DNA of 64,000 nucleotides from Brugia malayi (taxonomy: Eukaryota > Nematoda > Chromadorea > Rhabditida > Onchocercidae). This document shows positions 36,711 through 62,666 of the stretch, piece by piece; the first letter of the stretch is position 1, and every line of letters begins with the position of its first letter. The position numbers were made by a program, and so were the translations under genes. Under the pieces are notes generated by a model that did no database searches, was not told where the DNA came from, and saw nothing but the letters and a program-made list of their open reading frames with translations. The stretch covers positions 10,035,721-10,099,720 of the forward strand of contig NW_025062479.1 of NCBI RefSeq assembly GCF_000002995.4, in the 5' to 3' direction.

Positions 36711-38151
36711 GAACCACAGTTCACAAGAGAATGTGTTTGAAACTCAACCGTAAATTATAATAATAACTGATTAACAAAGCATAACAGATAGACCAGTTTA
36801 ACCATCATTATAAGCCTTCTGGAATTCTAGAAACCATACGAGTATTCCCATATAAATGATGCACTCAAATTTATTTCCCTGTTCATCACATCTTCGCATA
36901 GCGAATAAGGTGAGAAAATTACAATAAATCGTACCGACCGGAACATCGCACCTGTCACCGGATAATTTAAACCTGAATCGTGAACTATTCATGCTATCAC
37001 ACGTCTCAGCACATCTTACTCTCATTCCTGACTCCAAGATGAAATAGATAAAACTAATTAGATGACAGTATTCAGTCTTCTCAACCAGACAAGAAATGAT
37101 GGAAGAAATAGGATGTGTTTGACGAGCAGCCGGAAATGATTGTAACAAGGAAATTTGCAGTTCGTATTGTGCGGGTGTTAATTACGCGTGATCAGAGAAC
37201 CGGATAAGGAGCCTATTTGGCTCCAGTTTTTCGAGCTGTTCCATTTATCGGTGGTCGAACTCTGTTCATCTTTACACCTGAATTCCATATTTCATCTCTG
37301 AATTTTTGTCATAAATCACTAATCAGGTATATTTTGTGTTTACTTATTTCATTTTCATTTCTGTCTTTTTCTTTTTTTTTTATTTCCTTCTTTACTTTCG
37401 TCAATTTTATACGCATAATTATATGACATTAACATTTTTGAGATTTTATTTTTATAGTAGGATGTAGTGGAATTGATCTCTTTGAAGAAGCATTTGCATG
37501 GAAAATAAAGGAAAAAGAGAAAAGGAAGAAATATTAATTTGTGAAATAACTTTCGTCAGGATATATCAAATACCATTTCCATTATTATCCGAAATAGAAC
37601 ATTACTTTTTTCTCACAGAATTGTTCATAATTATTATTCATTTCCTCAGCGTCAAGGTTTTAATGGTCTAGAAAAGATGGCTTAAAATTAAACATTTTTG
37701 TTTCGACCCACACAATTTTAGCTTGATTTAGCACAGCTTGACATTTACCAAGCTTTTCTTTACTGCTTATATATATATTCAAACATTTCTCCTGCTGTAA
37801 TACGTTTCCTACATATATTTCACAGTCTTCTATGACAATGTTCAGTAGTAAAATTGTCGTAGTGTAAGGTTATCGTCTAAAACTATTGAACATGAAATAC
37901 AATAAGGCTTAAAATTAGCATAATTCGGGATTATAATAAATTGTTTATTTTGGATGAGGTGTTTAAGAAGTTAGTGATGAAATGGAGAGTATACTGTATA
38001 GCAAAGCGTACAAGTCAATCAAATTATAAGTTGTATAGGTCAAAACAAAAGTTTTTAGCTGTTTAGATTTGAAAGGAAATTGTAACTTTAAAAGTCTCTT
38101 GCAAGAGTTTATTTCTTATATATATATAAATAATTTTAGAACAACAAAGAG
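36711..38151. other. Divergent intergenic region of arx-7 and hcf-1
   Basis: It should hold the promoters of both genes. I see no TATA or other site I would defend. Minus-strand frame 36,798-37,148 (116 codons) has no recognisable domain and is probably chance. An acceptor-like TTTTAG lies 12 bases before the hcf-1 ATG. Confidence 0.5.
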
Positions 38152-41100
38152 ATGAATGCAGCAAAACGTGGAAGGTTAGGTAATGCACTACCAACACTGA
38201 AATGGAAGAAAGTAGTAAACACAACGGGCCCTACCCCACGGTAAGTTTCACTGAAATCAAGGTTGTAGTTTATAGATTATCACACTAAAAAAAAAGTAAA
38301 AAAATTAAATTAGCTTCCAACTACCCATATTTATGGAAATTCAGGTGGTAGAAACGAATCTTCTTCGTTTGAACTCACTTTGACAATCAGAAAAGTTTGG
38401 ATTGGTTCAGGTGTAGTTTTTTTCTTATTACTTGATATAATTATTCACATAAAGCATTTTTTCTTTTTTTCTTTAATTCTATCACTTACTAGACCGCGCC
38501 ACGGTCATCGAGCAGTTTCGATTAAAGATCTGATGATAGTTTTTGGTGGAGGCAATGAAGGTATCGTCGATGAGCTACACGTGTATAATACAGGTTGTTT
38601 TTGGCTTTTCCTTTGGAAAACTTCCTGAAAGCCGCTTTCACGTTGTTATTGTGTATGTTGGTAATGGATATGTTGGTTTTTCTTGCGACTAACAAAGCTG
38701 TTATAATTGAGCCTGATAAGTCTTTAATAATGTGTATACTTCTCCTTGTGCTTTATATTTCATCTATAACATTCCTTTGTGTTTGATTGATGTGTGTCTG
38801 AGGGGATGTAATTGTGCGAAACTGCTGAATCTAAAGAATCTCTTTTTCCTTCATTTACAGCAACAAATCAGTGGTTTGTTCCGGCTGTCAAAGGTGAAGT
38901 ACCAGCTGGATGTGCAGCCTATGGCATTGTTTGTGACGGTACTAAAATTTATCTCTTTGGCGGTATGGTTGAATATGGAAGGTTTGTGTTTTAAGTTTTC
39001 ACTAAACAAATGTTTCTTAGTCAGATTCTTTGCGTTGTGGAATAAGGTGTGGAACTGCAATATATCAAGCTTTTTTCATAGTTGCTTCAGAGTACCAATT
39101 TAATTTTAGATATTCCGCAGACCTTTATGAACTTCAAGCTAGTAAATGGGAATGGAAACGCTTACGACCGTGGCCACCAAAAACTGGACAACCTGCTCCA
39201 TGTGCTCGTTTGGGTCATTCTTTCACGCTTGCTTCGAATCAGGTGGAGTTTAATTGAAATGGAAATTATAGGTGATTGTGGTTTTATATATGGCGAAAAG
39301 ATGTAGTTTTGTTCTTTGTTTTTTTTTTTTTCGGTTTTAGGTTTGTTATATATTTGGCGGTTTGGCTAATGCTAGTGACGATCCGAAAAATAATGTTCCA
39401 CGCTACTTGAATGATTTGTATGTTTTGGATCTCAATAAAGCAAATAATCTGCAGTGGGAATTTCCTGATGTTAGTTGCAAATTTTCAAGTTCGATTCAGT
39501 AATTTTTTGTTTTCTGTTTATTGAATGAAATTTAATCTCAAATATCAAAAACTGCAGGTTATCACAATAATATGTCTTCTTCATTAACTTGTATAAGTTT
39601 GCTGCACTATGTAGTTTAAATTCTTTCCTGATCCATTTAAACGACTTTTGAAACTTTGAAATGTCAACCAATTAGCATTTTAAGTGATGCCAATAAAGTA
39701 GAACAGTTTCTTAAACGAAAGAGAATGGTTGGAAGCATCCGCATACATAAGAATGGCAAGATAACTTTTGCAGTCTTACACAGTCATCTCCATTAATCTA
39801 TCATCTCCTTTATTGTAGACATATGGGTCTCCTCCGCCTCCACGTGAATCACATTCTGCAGTCATAGTGGAAAATAATGGTGAACATCGACGAATGATAA
39901 TCTTTGGTGGTATGAATGGCTGTCGTCTTGGTGATTTGTGGTTTTTAGATCTTATCTCAATGACATGGACGAAGCCTGAAATTGGTGGTATTCCACCTCT
40001 ACCACGTTCGCTTCATTCTGCTAATATCATTGCTGAAAGGTACTTCTGTCAAATTTGGAACAAATATCTCCTAGAATCTGAATTAAATATAGTGAGGAAC
40101 GGAATTTAAGGTTAACAGTAATTTGATCTGAGTCCGACTCTCCAGTTCTCTTCGGCCATTAATCGGAGGGAAAAAAAGGGTCGTAGAATCTAACTAGAAT
40201 AAATAAATAGATTAATCCTAAACGGTGAATTAACGTATTTGGACAAACTTGATAATCGTCAAGGGTAGAATTTATTAGTAAAATATTTGTCTAAATCGTA
40301 TTATTGTAATTCTGTATTCAGAATGATAGTATTCGGCGGGTGGGTGCCTCTTTTAACTCCCGATACGAAACTACAGCAGGTCGAAAAAGAATGGAAATGC
40401 ACAAACACACTCGCTTCCTTGAACTTACATACAATGTGCTGGGAAGATCTATCGTTAGAACTTCTTGAATGTAAGTGACAATTTATAAGTGATGATTCTG
40501 ATATTTAGAATCATTTCAGAGCTATATTCCGCAATAAAATTACGTGACAATGCCAAGTGTTGCTTTTTAGCCAATCAATATCATTATGATGTTACAGTGA
40601 AGCGCTGTAATTGATGTAGGAATTGATAAATTTAGCCGCGGTACCCAGAGCTCGAGCAGGACACAGTGCAGTTGTTATTAATAAACGTTTGTATATTTGG
40701 TCTGGAAGAGATGGTTATCGTAAAGCTTGGAACAATCAGGTATCATCGTTATTGATAACGGAGATTCGAGATCCCAAGAAATCTTTCATTATAATAAATT
40801 TTTACAAATATTCCAGTATATGTACTCTTGGAAGATTCGCTGTATCAGATTCATGGCAATGGCTGATCACTTTTCCTTGAAATTTGCTGCAAGATATTAT
40901 TTTAGGTTTGTTGTAAAGATATGTGGTATCTGGAAACAGATAAACCTGATGCACCTGGACGTGTGCAGCTTATTCGTGCTACAGTATCGGGTTTGGAAGT
41001 ATGTTGGAATGCTGTACCTACAGCTGAAGCATACTTTTTGCAGTTACGTAAATTTGAGACAAAACCTCATGACAGTTAGTTTTATATTTAATTAGGCCAA

Positions 41101-44100
41101 AGTACAGTGAATTTCACTTCCTGAAGTTTTGATACCCTATTGTTCAGTTTTAAGAAAAATAATGCTATCATGCTATTTCGACTGTGCAGTTTTACAAACG
41201 ATAGATTTCGATAAAATATCAAGATTCATAGCACTTTAAATTAAACTTCAGTATATTTATGTAGGTCAGTTTAATTGATTTGAATCCCGCGTTAAGTGAA
41301 GAAATCATTACGAAAAAAAAAAAAAAAAAATCAAACTCTTACAAGTAACCTAAAGGTTTTACAGTGAAAAAGAGCCAAAAGAAGCTCCAATAAATTCGAA
41401 GAGAATTCGAAGTTCATATTTCATATTGCTAAGATAAGCGCAAATCTTTTAGTTATCAAATCAGCATCTAGTCTTCGTGTGGCTGCAACAGGGAAACCGT
41501 TGGCAGGGAAAGTAATCGCAATTCGGAGTGGTACGGCTAGTGGACCGCAAGTTATGAAAGTGGTCAGAAGTGCACCTCGTGGTGCAGCAGCTATTATGGG
41601 CCACGGTCCTCGCGGACATTTTCTCCGCGTTTTACCTGCGCCAAGGCTCACCACTTCAAATCAGGTGAATTTGCTGTTTGTTCCTGTACTTTCTGTTCAT
41701 TGTCCATTTTTTTTTCCGTAAGGTTATAAATTGGTTACGTTCCATTTCTGCATCCGCATGCATATGATTTTGATGTCCTCACTTCTAAAGAAAAACAAAG
41801 AAAAGGTATTCAAAAAAAATAAGTTTTTAATTGCATCATATAATTGGGTTTTTTTTTTCGTTTTTTTTTTTGAATTCGTTGGGTTTTCCCTCTTTGCTTT
41901 TGGGTTTCCTGTAATTAATGCACGACTTCGCGGATTCTTTCATCTTTATTAGTATAAATCTTTCAGTTTTATGTTTTCAAGGCTTTTATGTGGTACTTTT
42001 CACCTTTCAGTGCTATTTTTCACGTTTCATTTCAGACTATTTTATACGACTTATAATCATCTCTCACCTTAAAAAATTTGTTTGTGTCATCCTTTATCTG
42101 TGAAAGTATTGTTTGCTTAGTTTGCTCTTTTTACTATTTGGTTGCTGTAATTTGAGGCATTTAGCCTCATTTTACTTTTATTAAGCCATATTATTCGTTT
42201 ATGGCATCGGAAGTTTCGTCTCCTTTTTTGGTACTTCAACAAGGAAGTAAGAGAGACATCACATACACGAGTTAGATGTTAGGTTAGTCATCAGACTGAG
42301 TCAACTTCCCGAGTTTTTATATTCTTCTTTCGTAACAGCCTAGGCTAAATACTTTCCTTATCCTCCCGTTTTCCTTGCTAATGATTTCAACCTGTGCTTT
42401 CGTAACACTGCAATAGTGATTAAGTTTCTGGATTTTTTTTACCGTACTGCACACTGATTTCTTTCGAATATGGTCTTCTTGGAATAACCATTTTACTCTT
42501 TCAAGCTTATGCTCTTTGCATATATTCGATGAATTATTTTTCATTTACTCACTACTAACTAAGTATGGTATACTGAGAAGCACGTGATGTGCAAGTCGAA
42601 GTCGATTCATACGTTTTCGCGATCAATTTGATTTTGTGCTAGTGGTGCTTTAGGAAATGATGTCTCAACTATAATGGCAAACACGACAATGTCACCTTCT
42701 CGAAATGAAAGAACGATTAGTAGTATTAGCGACTTATCCTGATCGTGTTACGTGAAATCACCTTTTTGAGCATGTTGCATGAGGCAGTTGCCGATTCGGA
42801 TGAAAATTGCTGCTGCACAGTGTCGCCATCTTTTCTGCATTTCAACTAGTATGTACCATAATTTTAGGCGGCTGTTGTCAAACATCCAGCTGCAAAAGCG
42901 ATTCTAGTGACTAAGGCACCTGGAGCTGGCTGTACCGCACCACATAAATTATTATTCCTGCAGCAGGCGAATTGTCCCACTGTATCTGCCTCAAATGTTA
43001 GTACTGGAGACAGTCCGCGACTGGAGGTTGTTGAATCTGTGTCACCACACGTTGTTCAATCTGGTGCAGAACCGGCGGCAATTGTTACGGAACATACACC
43101 ATCGATTTCCACACAAGGAACAACATATACCACTCCAGTGATGCCAAATGTTGATGTTCGTAACAAATTTATCACCCTATTAAGAACTTTGTAAGGAAGT
43201 GACTTTTTGTCGACTTCAGGTTGTCATATTGCTCTCTGTAATGTATCGGGCTTTCTAATTGGGACGAAAGTGACGCTTGGTTTATATTAATTTCTTGTTC
43301 CTTATTTATGATTATTTCAGGTCGGCTTGCCACAAAATCTTCTGGATGAAACGGCTCCGGATAGTGAGACCTGTATTATTCAAAATGCTGATGCATCTGA
43401 ACAACATGTAAAGCAGTCATCTGATACTGCTACTGATGCCTATCGCTCATCTGGATTTATTACACAAGATACAAAGAAAACGAATATGTCACCACTGGGT
43501 ACTGCTCATATGCAGACAGTTACTAAGGTATGGAATTTACGTATGTTTATTAAGGATTCCGTTCCACATTACAGTGCATCGAAATCTGAAAAAAGGTTTG
43601 TTGTCTTGAAGTAAATTCGTCCTTATCAGTCGTTCGGCATAGATTGCAGTGAATAATTAGAAAATAGATCCAGAATATGACCCTAGGAATAGTTTCTGAA
43701 GACATAATTATAGGAAGTTTCCGAAATGTGAAGCGACTTTAATTGTGAATGTAGTAAAGTTAGTTTTCAAACTAATTTATCTCCATATTTTCGTGTATAT
43801 TTAGGTTCAATGTACGCAATCTGGAGATGCAGTAGCTTCATCTAAAATAATACGACCAAAAACAAGTATAATAGCAATAGCTCCTGCTCATACTCAACTT
43901 GAAATGCTCTCAGCTGACGTTACTCCGCGAAAATCTCCCGTGGAAAAGGATGTAAAGAATAAAAATGAAGCTAATTCGGCAAGCAGTGCTGACAGTAATA
44001 AACCTAGTAATGGTTGCTTTCATAAATCGCTATTTCCTTTGAAATTATGCTTCTTGTTGCTCCGTTCTGTTTTTGCATTCCGTGCAGCAGTTCGGCATTA

Positions 44101-46333
44101 CTTCATTTCAGCATTGTGAAAAAAAAAAAAAAAAAAGAAAAGAAAAAGAAAAAACAGCTGTTCGGTTTTGTAATTTGAACTAATCGTGTAGTTTTGTTGC
44201 GAAAATTACTTACAAAATTGTTTCAGACAAAACTGGAACTGCAGCAGTGATTGGATGTAAAGAAGAAGAAACTGATAGTAGGGATAAAGAAATTGCAGCA
44301 GTGATTAGATGTAAAGAAGAAGAAACTGGTAGTAGGGATAAAGACAACGTTGAAGTGGACGTTATTAAGGAAATGAAAGTTGAAGATGTTAGTGAAGATA
44401 AGGAAACTAAAAACGATGTTCCTCTCGATAAAATAGAACAAAGCGGCAATTTAGATTCATCACGTGATAACGAAGAGCTACAAATAGTTAACACCAGCAG
44501 CGAAGAACACTCACCAGATATTAAAGAATCAGAACCTTTAAAATCGATATCGATGGAAACTTCAAATTTAGTGGATACGCCGAGTGTGAGCCAATCTATA
44601 ACAGCAACATCTGGTATGGGTACTGAAATATTTGCTGATGTGGGAATAACTGTGAACACTGATGATGGAGCAGTTGAGGTTCCAAATGCAGCTGCCATGA
44701 AAAAATGTCCATCTTTTACAGTTCTGAAAGTGGAATCCGGTACTACACAATCCAGTCGATCTCATCGTACTTCTCCAGAGGTAACTTTCAACTTTCGAGT
44801 TTTCAATTTCAATTTTTTCTAAGTCTTTTTGATTGCAATGTTCGACGTTGAAGGCCAGACGTGGTGATGAGTTTCTGTATATATAAAAGCCTTTTTTTTT
44901 CATATTTTTATTTTTAGTTAAAGGCAGAATCAGAGTGGTACAACGTTGGAATCATTAAAGGAACAAGCCATCTTGTAACACACTATTTCTTGCCATGTTC
45001 TGCAGGCATGGAAGATGCTTTCGGGGTATCCTTTTTTTTTTTTTTAAAGTGATATAGTTTTGTTTCATAAGTTATGGATGATGAGAAATATCGTTTAATG
45101 GAGATATTTTGGGTCTTAAACCTCAGCTCCATTTTATATTCAGTTAATTTTTGAAGCATCAAGTTTTTTGCATTCATTGCATGGGTGTAATTTCTTTCGT
45201 AATTCTTGAAATCATTCTGGAATGAATATGAGCTTGGAGTTCAGGCAAGTTATTTGAGAAAAGCTGAACTTGAAGCTGGAACTGCTTATCACTTCCGTGT
45301 TGCTGGCATAAATGCTTGCGGTCGAGGCAATTGGTCGGAGGTAAACTGTTGTGTAAGATTTGCTGTTTTCATTTTTGGTTTTTTTTCTGATTTCAGTGTT
45401 TATTCAATTTATTGCCTTTTTTAAATTGTAGTATTTTTAACTTCTAAAAGTTAAAGAGCTAATTTCCTAGTTTAACACGTATATTTCAGGTAACTGCTTT
45501 CAAAAACTCTCTTCCTAGTTATCCCGGCGCTCCTTCTAATATTAAAGTGACAAAGAGTTCGGAAGGTGCACATCTAACATGGGATCCACCTCAGAGCTCT
45601 ATTGGTAAATTTTCATGTTTATTAATAGGATGGAAAGAAATTTCTTGTTCCATTTTTTTTGTTTAGTTTTATTCGAAGGATTAGCATTAGCCCACAGTAA
45701 TTCCGAACTTTCTTGCCAGATTTATTTCATTATTCGCTCATTTTGAAGTTAACTACTGTAAAGTGATGTTGTTTGACCAATAACATGTGGACAGTTGTTT
45801 TTTAGGCAAGGTGACAGAGTATAGTGTATATCTGGCTGTTCGTAACACTCATGGTCGTGAAACTCATCTTTCATTCGTTCGCGTTTATGTTGGTTCCGAT
45901 CCGTTTTGTGTTGTGTCGTTAGCCAATCTGCATGCTGCGCATATCGATAAGTCTTCAAAGCCAGCAATTTTATTTCGAATTGCAGCACGTAATGAAAAGG
46001 TGGTAAACTTTTTCTTCTAATACTGCAACAGAAGTTTAGACTACCTTAATTTAGTATTTTTTTTTTTAATTCTTATGAATATCCATAAAGTTACATGATA
46101 CATAAAGTCATCGTCATCGTAATATGCAACAAAAAAAGAAAAAAATTGGATAACGATGGGAACATTTGTTCCAGGGTTATGGACCTGCAACTCAAGTGCG
46201 GTGGTTGCAAGAGCGGCCTTTGCGTCCAGTAACTATTATTGGTGCAAGTGCAGGTAGTCATCGTAATCCACAGCAGCGAACAGCACCAACGCAAACGACA
46301 CAAGTTCCTTACAAAAAACTTCGATTTGGTTGA
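38152..46333 (+). CDS. hcf-1: Host cell factor HCF-1
   Basis: Nineteen exons: 38,152-38,240; 38,493-38,593; 38,861-38,981; 39,110-39,242; 39,341-39,469; 39,819-40,039; 40,322-40,470; 40,636-40,739; 40,906-41,074; 41,453-41,664; 42,868-43,155; 43,321-43,527; 43,805-44,012; 44,227-44,780; 44,918-45,025; 45,245-45,340; 45,490-45,604; 45,806-45,999; 46,175-46,333. Total 1,118 residues, in phase throughout. The N-terminal kelch beta-propeller (about 1-360) starts [18 protein letters not shown] and shows repeated IFGG/LFGG blades and [15 protein letters not shown] fibronectin-III half follows, then a low-complexity acidic/Ser-Thr middle (about 480-890). The C-terminal FN3 pair ([45 protein letters not shown]) ends in a basic KKLRFG tail. 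No HCF-PRO proteolytic repeats are seen, as expected for nematodes. HCF-1 is a nuclear scaffold for chromatin-modifying complexes. The exon 15/16 junction is the least certain. Confidence 0.95.
44230..44345 (+). repeat. In-frame tandem duplication within hcf-1 exon 14
   Basis: Two copies of an 18-codon unit follow each other: [18 protein letters not shown] and [18 protein letters not shown]. The DNA copies differ at only a few positions, implying recent slippage or unequal exchange in the acidic linker. Confidence 0.85.
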
Positions 46334-46361
46334 ATTTTAGTCTTCAGTGTTTGTGTTTAAT

Positions 46362-46367
46362 AATAAA
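46362..46367 (+). terminator. Polyadenylation signal of hcf-1
   Basis: AATAAA lies 29 bases after the hcf-1 stop codon, implying a very short 3' UTR as is common in nematodes. Confidence 0.6.
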
Positions 46368-47258
46368 TTATTTTTCAAGTTCTTTTCAATTTTTTAACAT
46401 ATTCAAGGTCTTGACTGTGCATAATTTTGGCAGCAAATATTCTCTTCATTGATAAAACTGGATAATGATGAAGGCGAGAAATCATAAACGGGTCTGCAGC
46501 AGTTGCGATATATACTGTTACTAGAATCACCCAGATATGTGTCGTCATAGAGTGTCGATCTTGATAATACATTTGTAAATTATTTTTGTGTACAAAGGGC
46601 ACAGAATTTGCAATCCTCAAACTTTTTTTAGCCATAAAAATTGCTCAGGTCTCAATTGTATGCGAAATTCCATTCTTGCAAATTATGACTGTGTTATTTG
46701 AAGTTCTTTTTAGATCTTATGAAAATCTGACTTCTGAATTGTATTGAAATATATTCAGTGTGTCGCATTTTCTTTTTTCTTTTTTGCACTTTCTTTTTAA
46801 TTGTTTTATTTGAAGCATTTTTACTACCACTTTTATCTCTCTCCTCTTTATTTGATCATTATTTCTCGAATTACTTTTTTAATCGCGGTTATGTTATTGT
46901 ATTAACAGCGTTTGTATTACTTTTTATTTGTATCAAGAATTGTTGATGTGATTTTCAGGCAGCAATCATTCATTTGTGGAAGGCCAGATGATATCAGCTG
47001 GAATAGCTATTAATAGCTGTTGCTTTGTTCTCAATTTTTTGCTTTACTTGGGTTTATTTTCAGTTGAATGAATAAAGGAGCATGACTAGTAAATAGTATA
47101 TTACTTGGATAATTCAACACTTATATTCCAATTTAATTAATCGAGCTTCAATGACTACCATTCTAAAGTCAAGATGATTTAAAAATATTTCTGATAAACA
47201 TATCTATGAAACATTTAATGACATTATTGTTACTAACAAACAGTAGTAGTTACCAGAT

Positions 47259-47279
47259 AATTTCTGGTTTACAGAAATT
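47259..47279. repeat. Perfect 8-bp hairpin with loop GTTTA
   Basis: AATTTCTG, loop GTTTA, CAGAAATT. It sits one base before a larger hairpin that has the same closing pairs and loop (CTG-GTTTA-CAG). Confidence 0.8.
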
Positions 47280-47280
47280 T

Positions 47281-47325
47281 TAAATCTGTGTCCATTACTG
47301 GTTTACAGTAATGGACACAGATTTA
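47281..47325. repeat. Perfect 20-bp hairpin with loop GTTTA
   Basis: The stem 47,281-47,300 is exactly complementary to 47,306-47,325 (core TGTGTCCATTACTG / CAGTAATGGACACA). It lies about 485 bp upstream of the slo-1 start codon. A stem this long with mixed base composition is not expected from AT-richness alone. Confidence 0.9.
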
Positions 47326-47809
47326 TATGATAAATATAGTAAGCACAAATATGAGAATAGAGGGATGATGTATGCAAACAATAAATGTGACTTAAAAACG
47401 AAAAACAACAGGATTATGATGATGAATGGATGGTTTTGAGGATCGGAAAAGCCTAGCTTGGCTATATTGATTGAGAAGTTATATTGAATGGAATGGAAGG
47501 CGGAATAGCAATTGGTTCGGATGATGGTAGTAGCTTTGTTAGATGTAAGTTAGGTGGATGGGTAGTTTGAAGGATAGATAGACAAGGCTAGTATGCACAG
47601 ACTGATAAAGTGTAAGCTTGCTTAGCTTTCTTTTGCCTAAACTTCAAAGCTATAAGGACTGCTACTAACGGCACTTAGGAGGCAAGCAGTATTTTTATTC
47701 ACTAGTATATGTATATATAAGCCCTGTATCTTGTTTATTTGTTTACAGTGTTGCTTTTTTGATTATTATTATTATTATTATTGACAAATAATGATAAATA
47801 CATCGAAGG

Positions 47810-62330
<14,521 letters not shown>

Positions 62331-62666
62331 CCTATTGTGCTTACCTGTTTTTGTTGTTTCATTTGAAGATGTAGCTCAAAATTATACTACCTGTAACAGC
62401 CAATCAGAAAAGAATGTCCCCCGCACTATAAAATAAAATGTGACGTGAGGCTCAGCACTTCTAACAGACATCTATCATACAAACAACAAGCCAATTTTCT
62501 ACGCTGATTTTGTGCCTGTGGTTAACATGAGAAATCATAAATATATATATTACACAGATAAAATTTGCAATGCAATAAAAATATATACAAATTTACAACA
62601 TAACAATTGTTGAATGACAAAATATTTAACTGAAATATGTTAGAAGAAAAAACTTTCTCTCCATCA
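62331..62666. other. Convergent spacer between slo-1 and ggps
   Basis: 336 bp containing an AATAAA at 62,574-62,579, a possible slo-1 polyadenylation signal. The two genes end 336 bp apart, tail to tail. Nothing else seen. Confidence 0.6.

Larger units (their letters stand above)
46368..47809. other. Spacer between hcf-1 and slo-1
   Basis: It should contain the slo-1 upstream region. It holds the two hairpins at 47,259-47,325, an ATT run at 47,764-47,781 and a minus-strand frame (46,548-46,375) that could encode a small secreted peptide but is unsupported. No other feature seen. Confidence 0.5.

Noticed and set aside
36798..37148. 116-codon minus-strand open frame between arx-7 and hcf-1, Cys-containing.
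   Set aside because: No domain, signal peptide or codon pattern that I recognise, no splice context, and it lies in the divergent promoter region.
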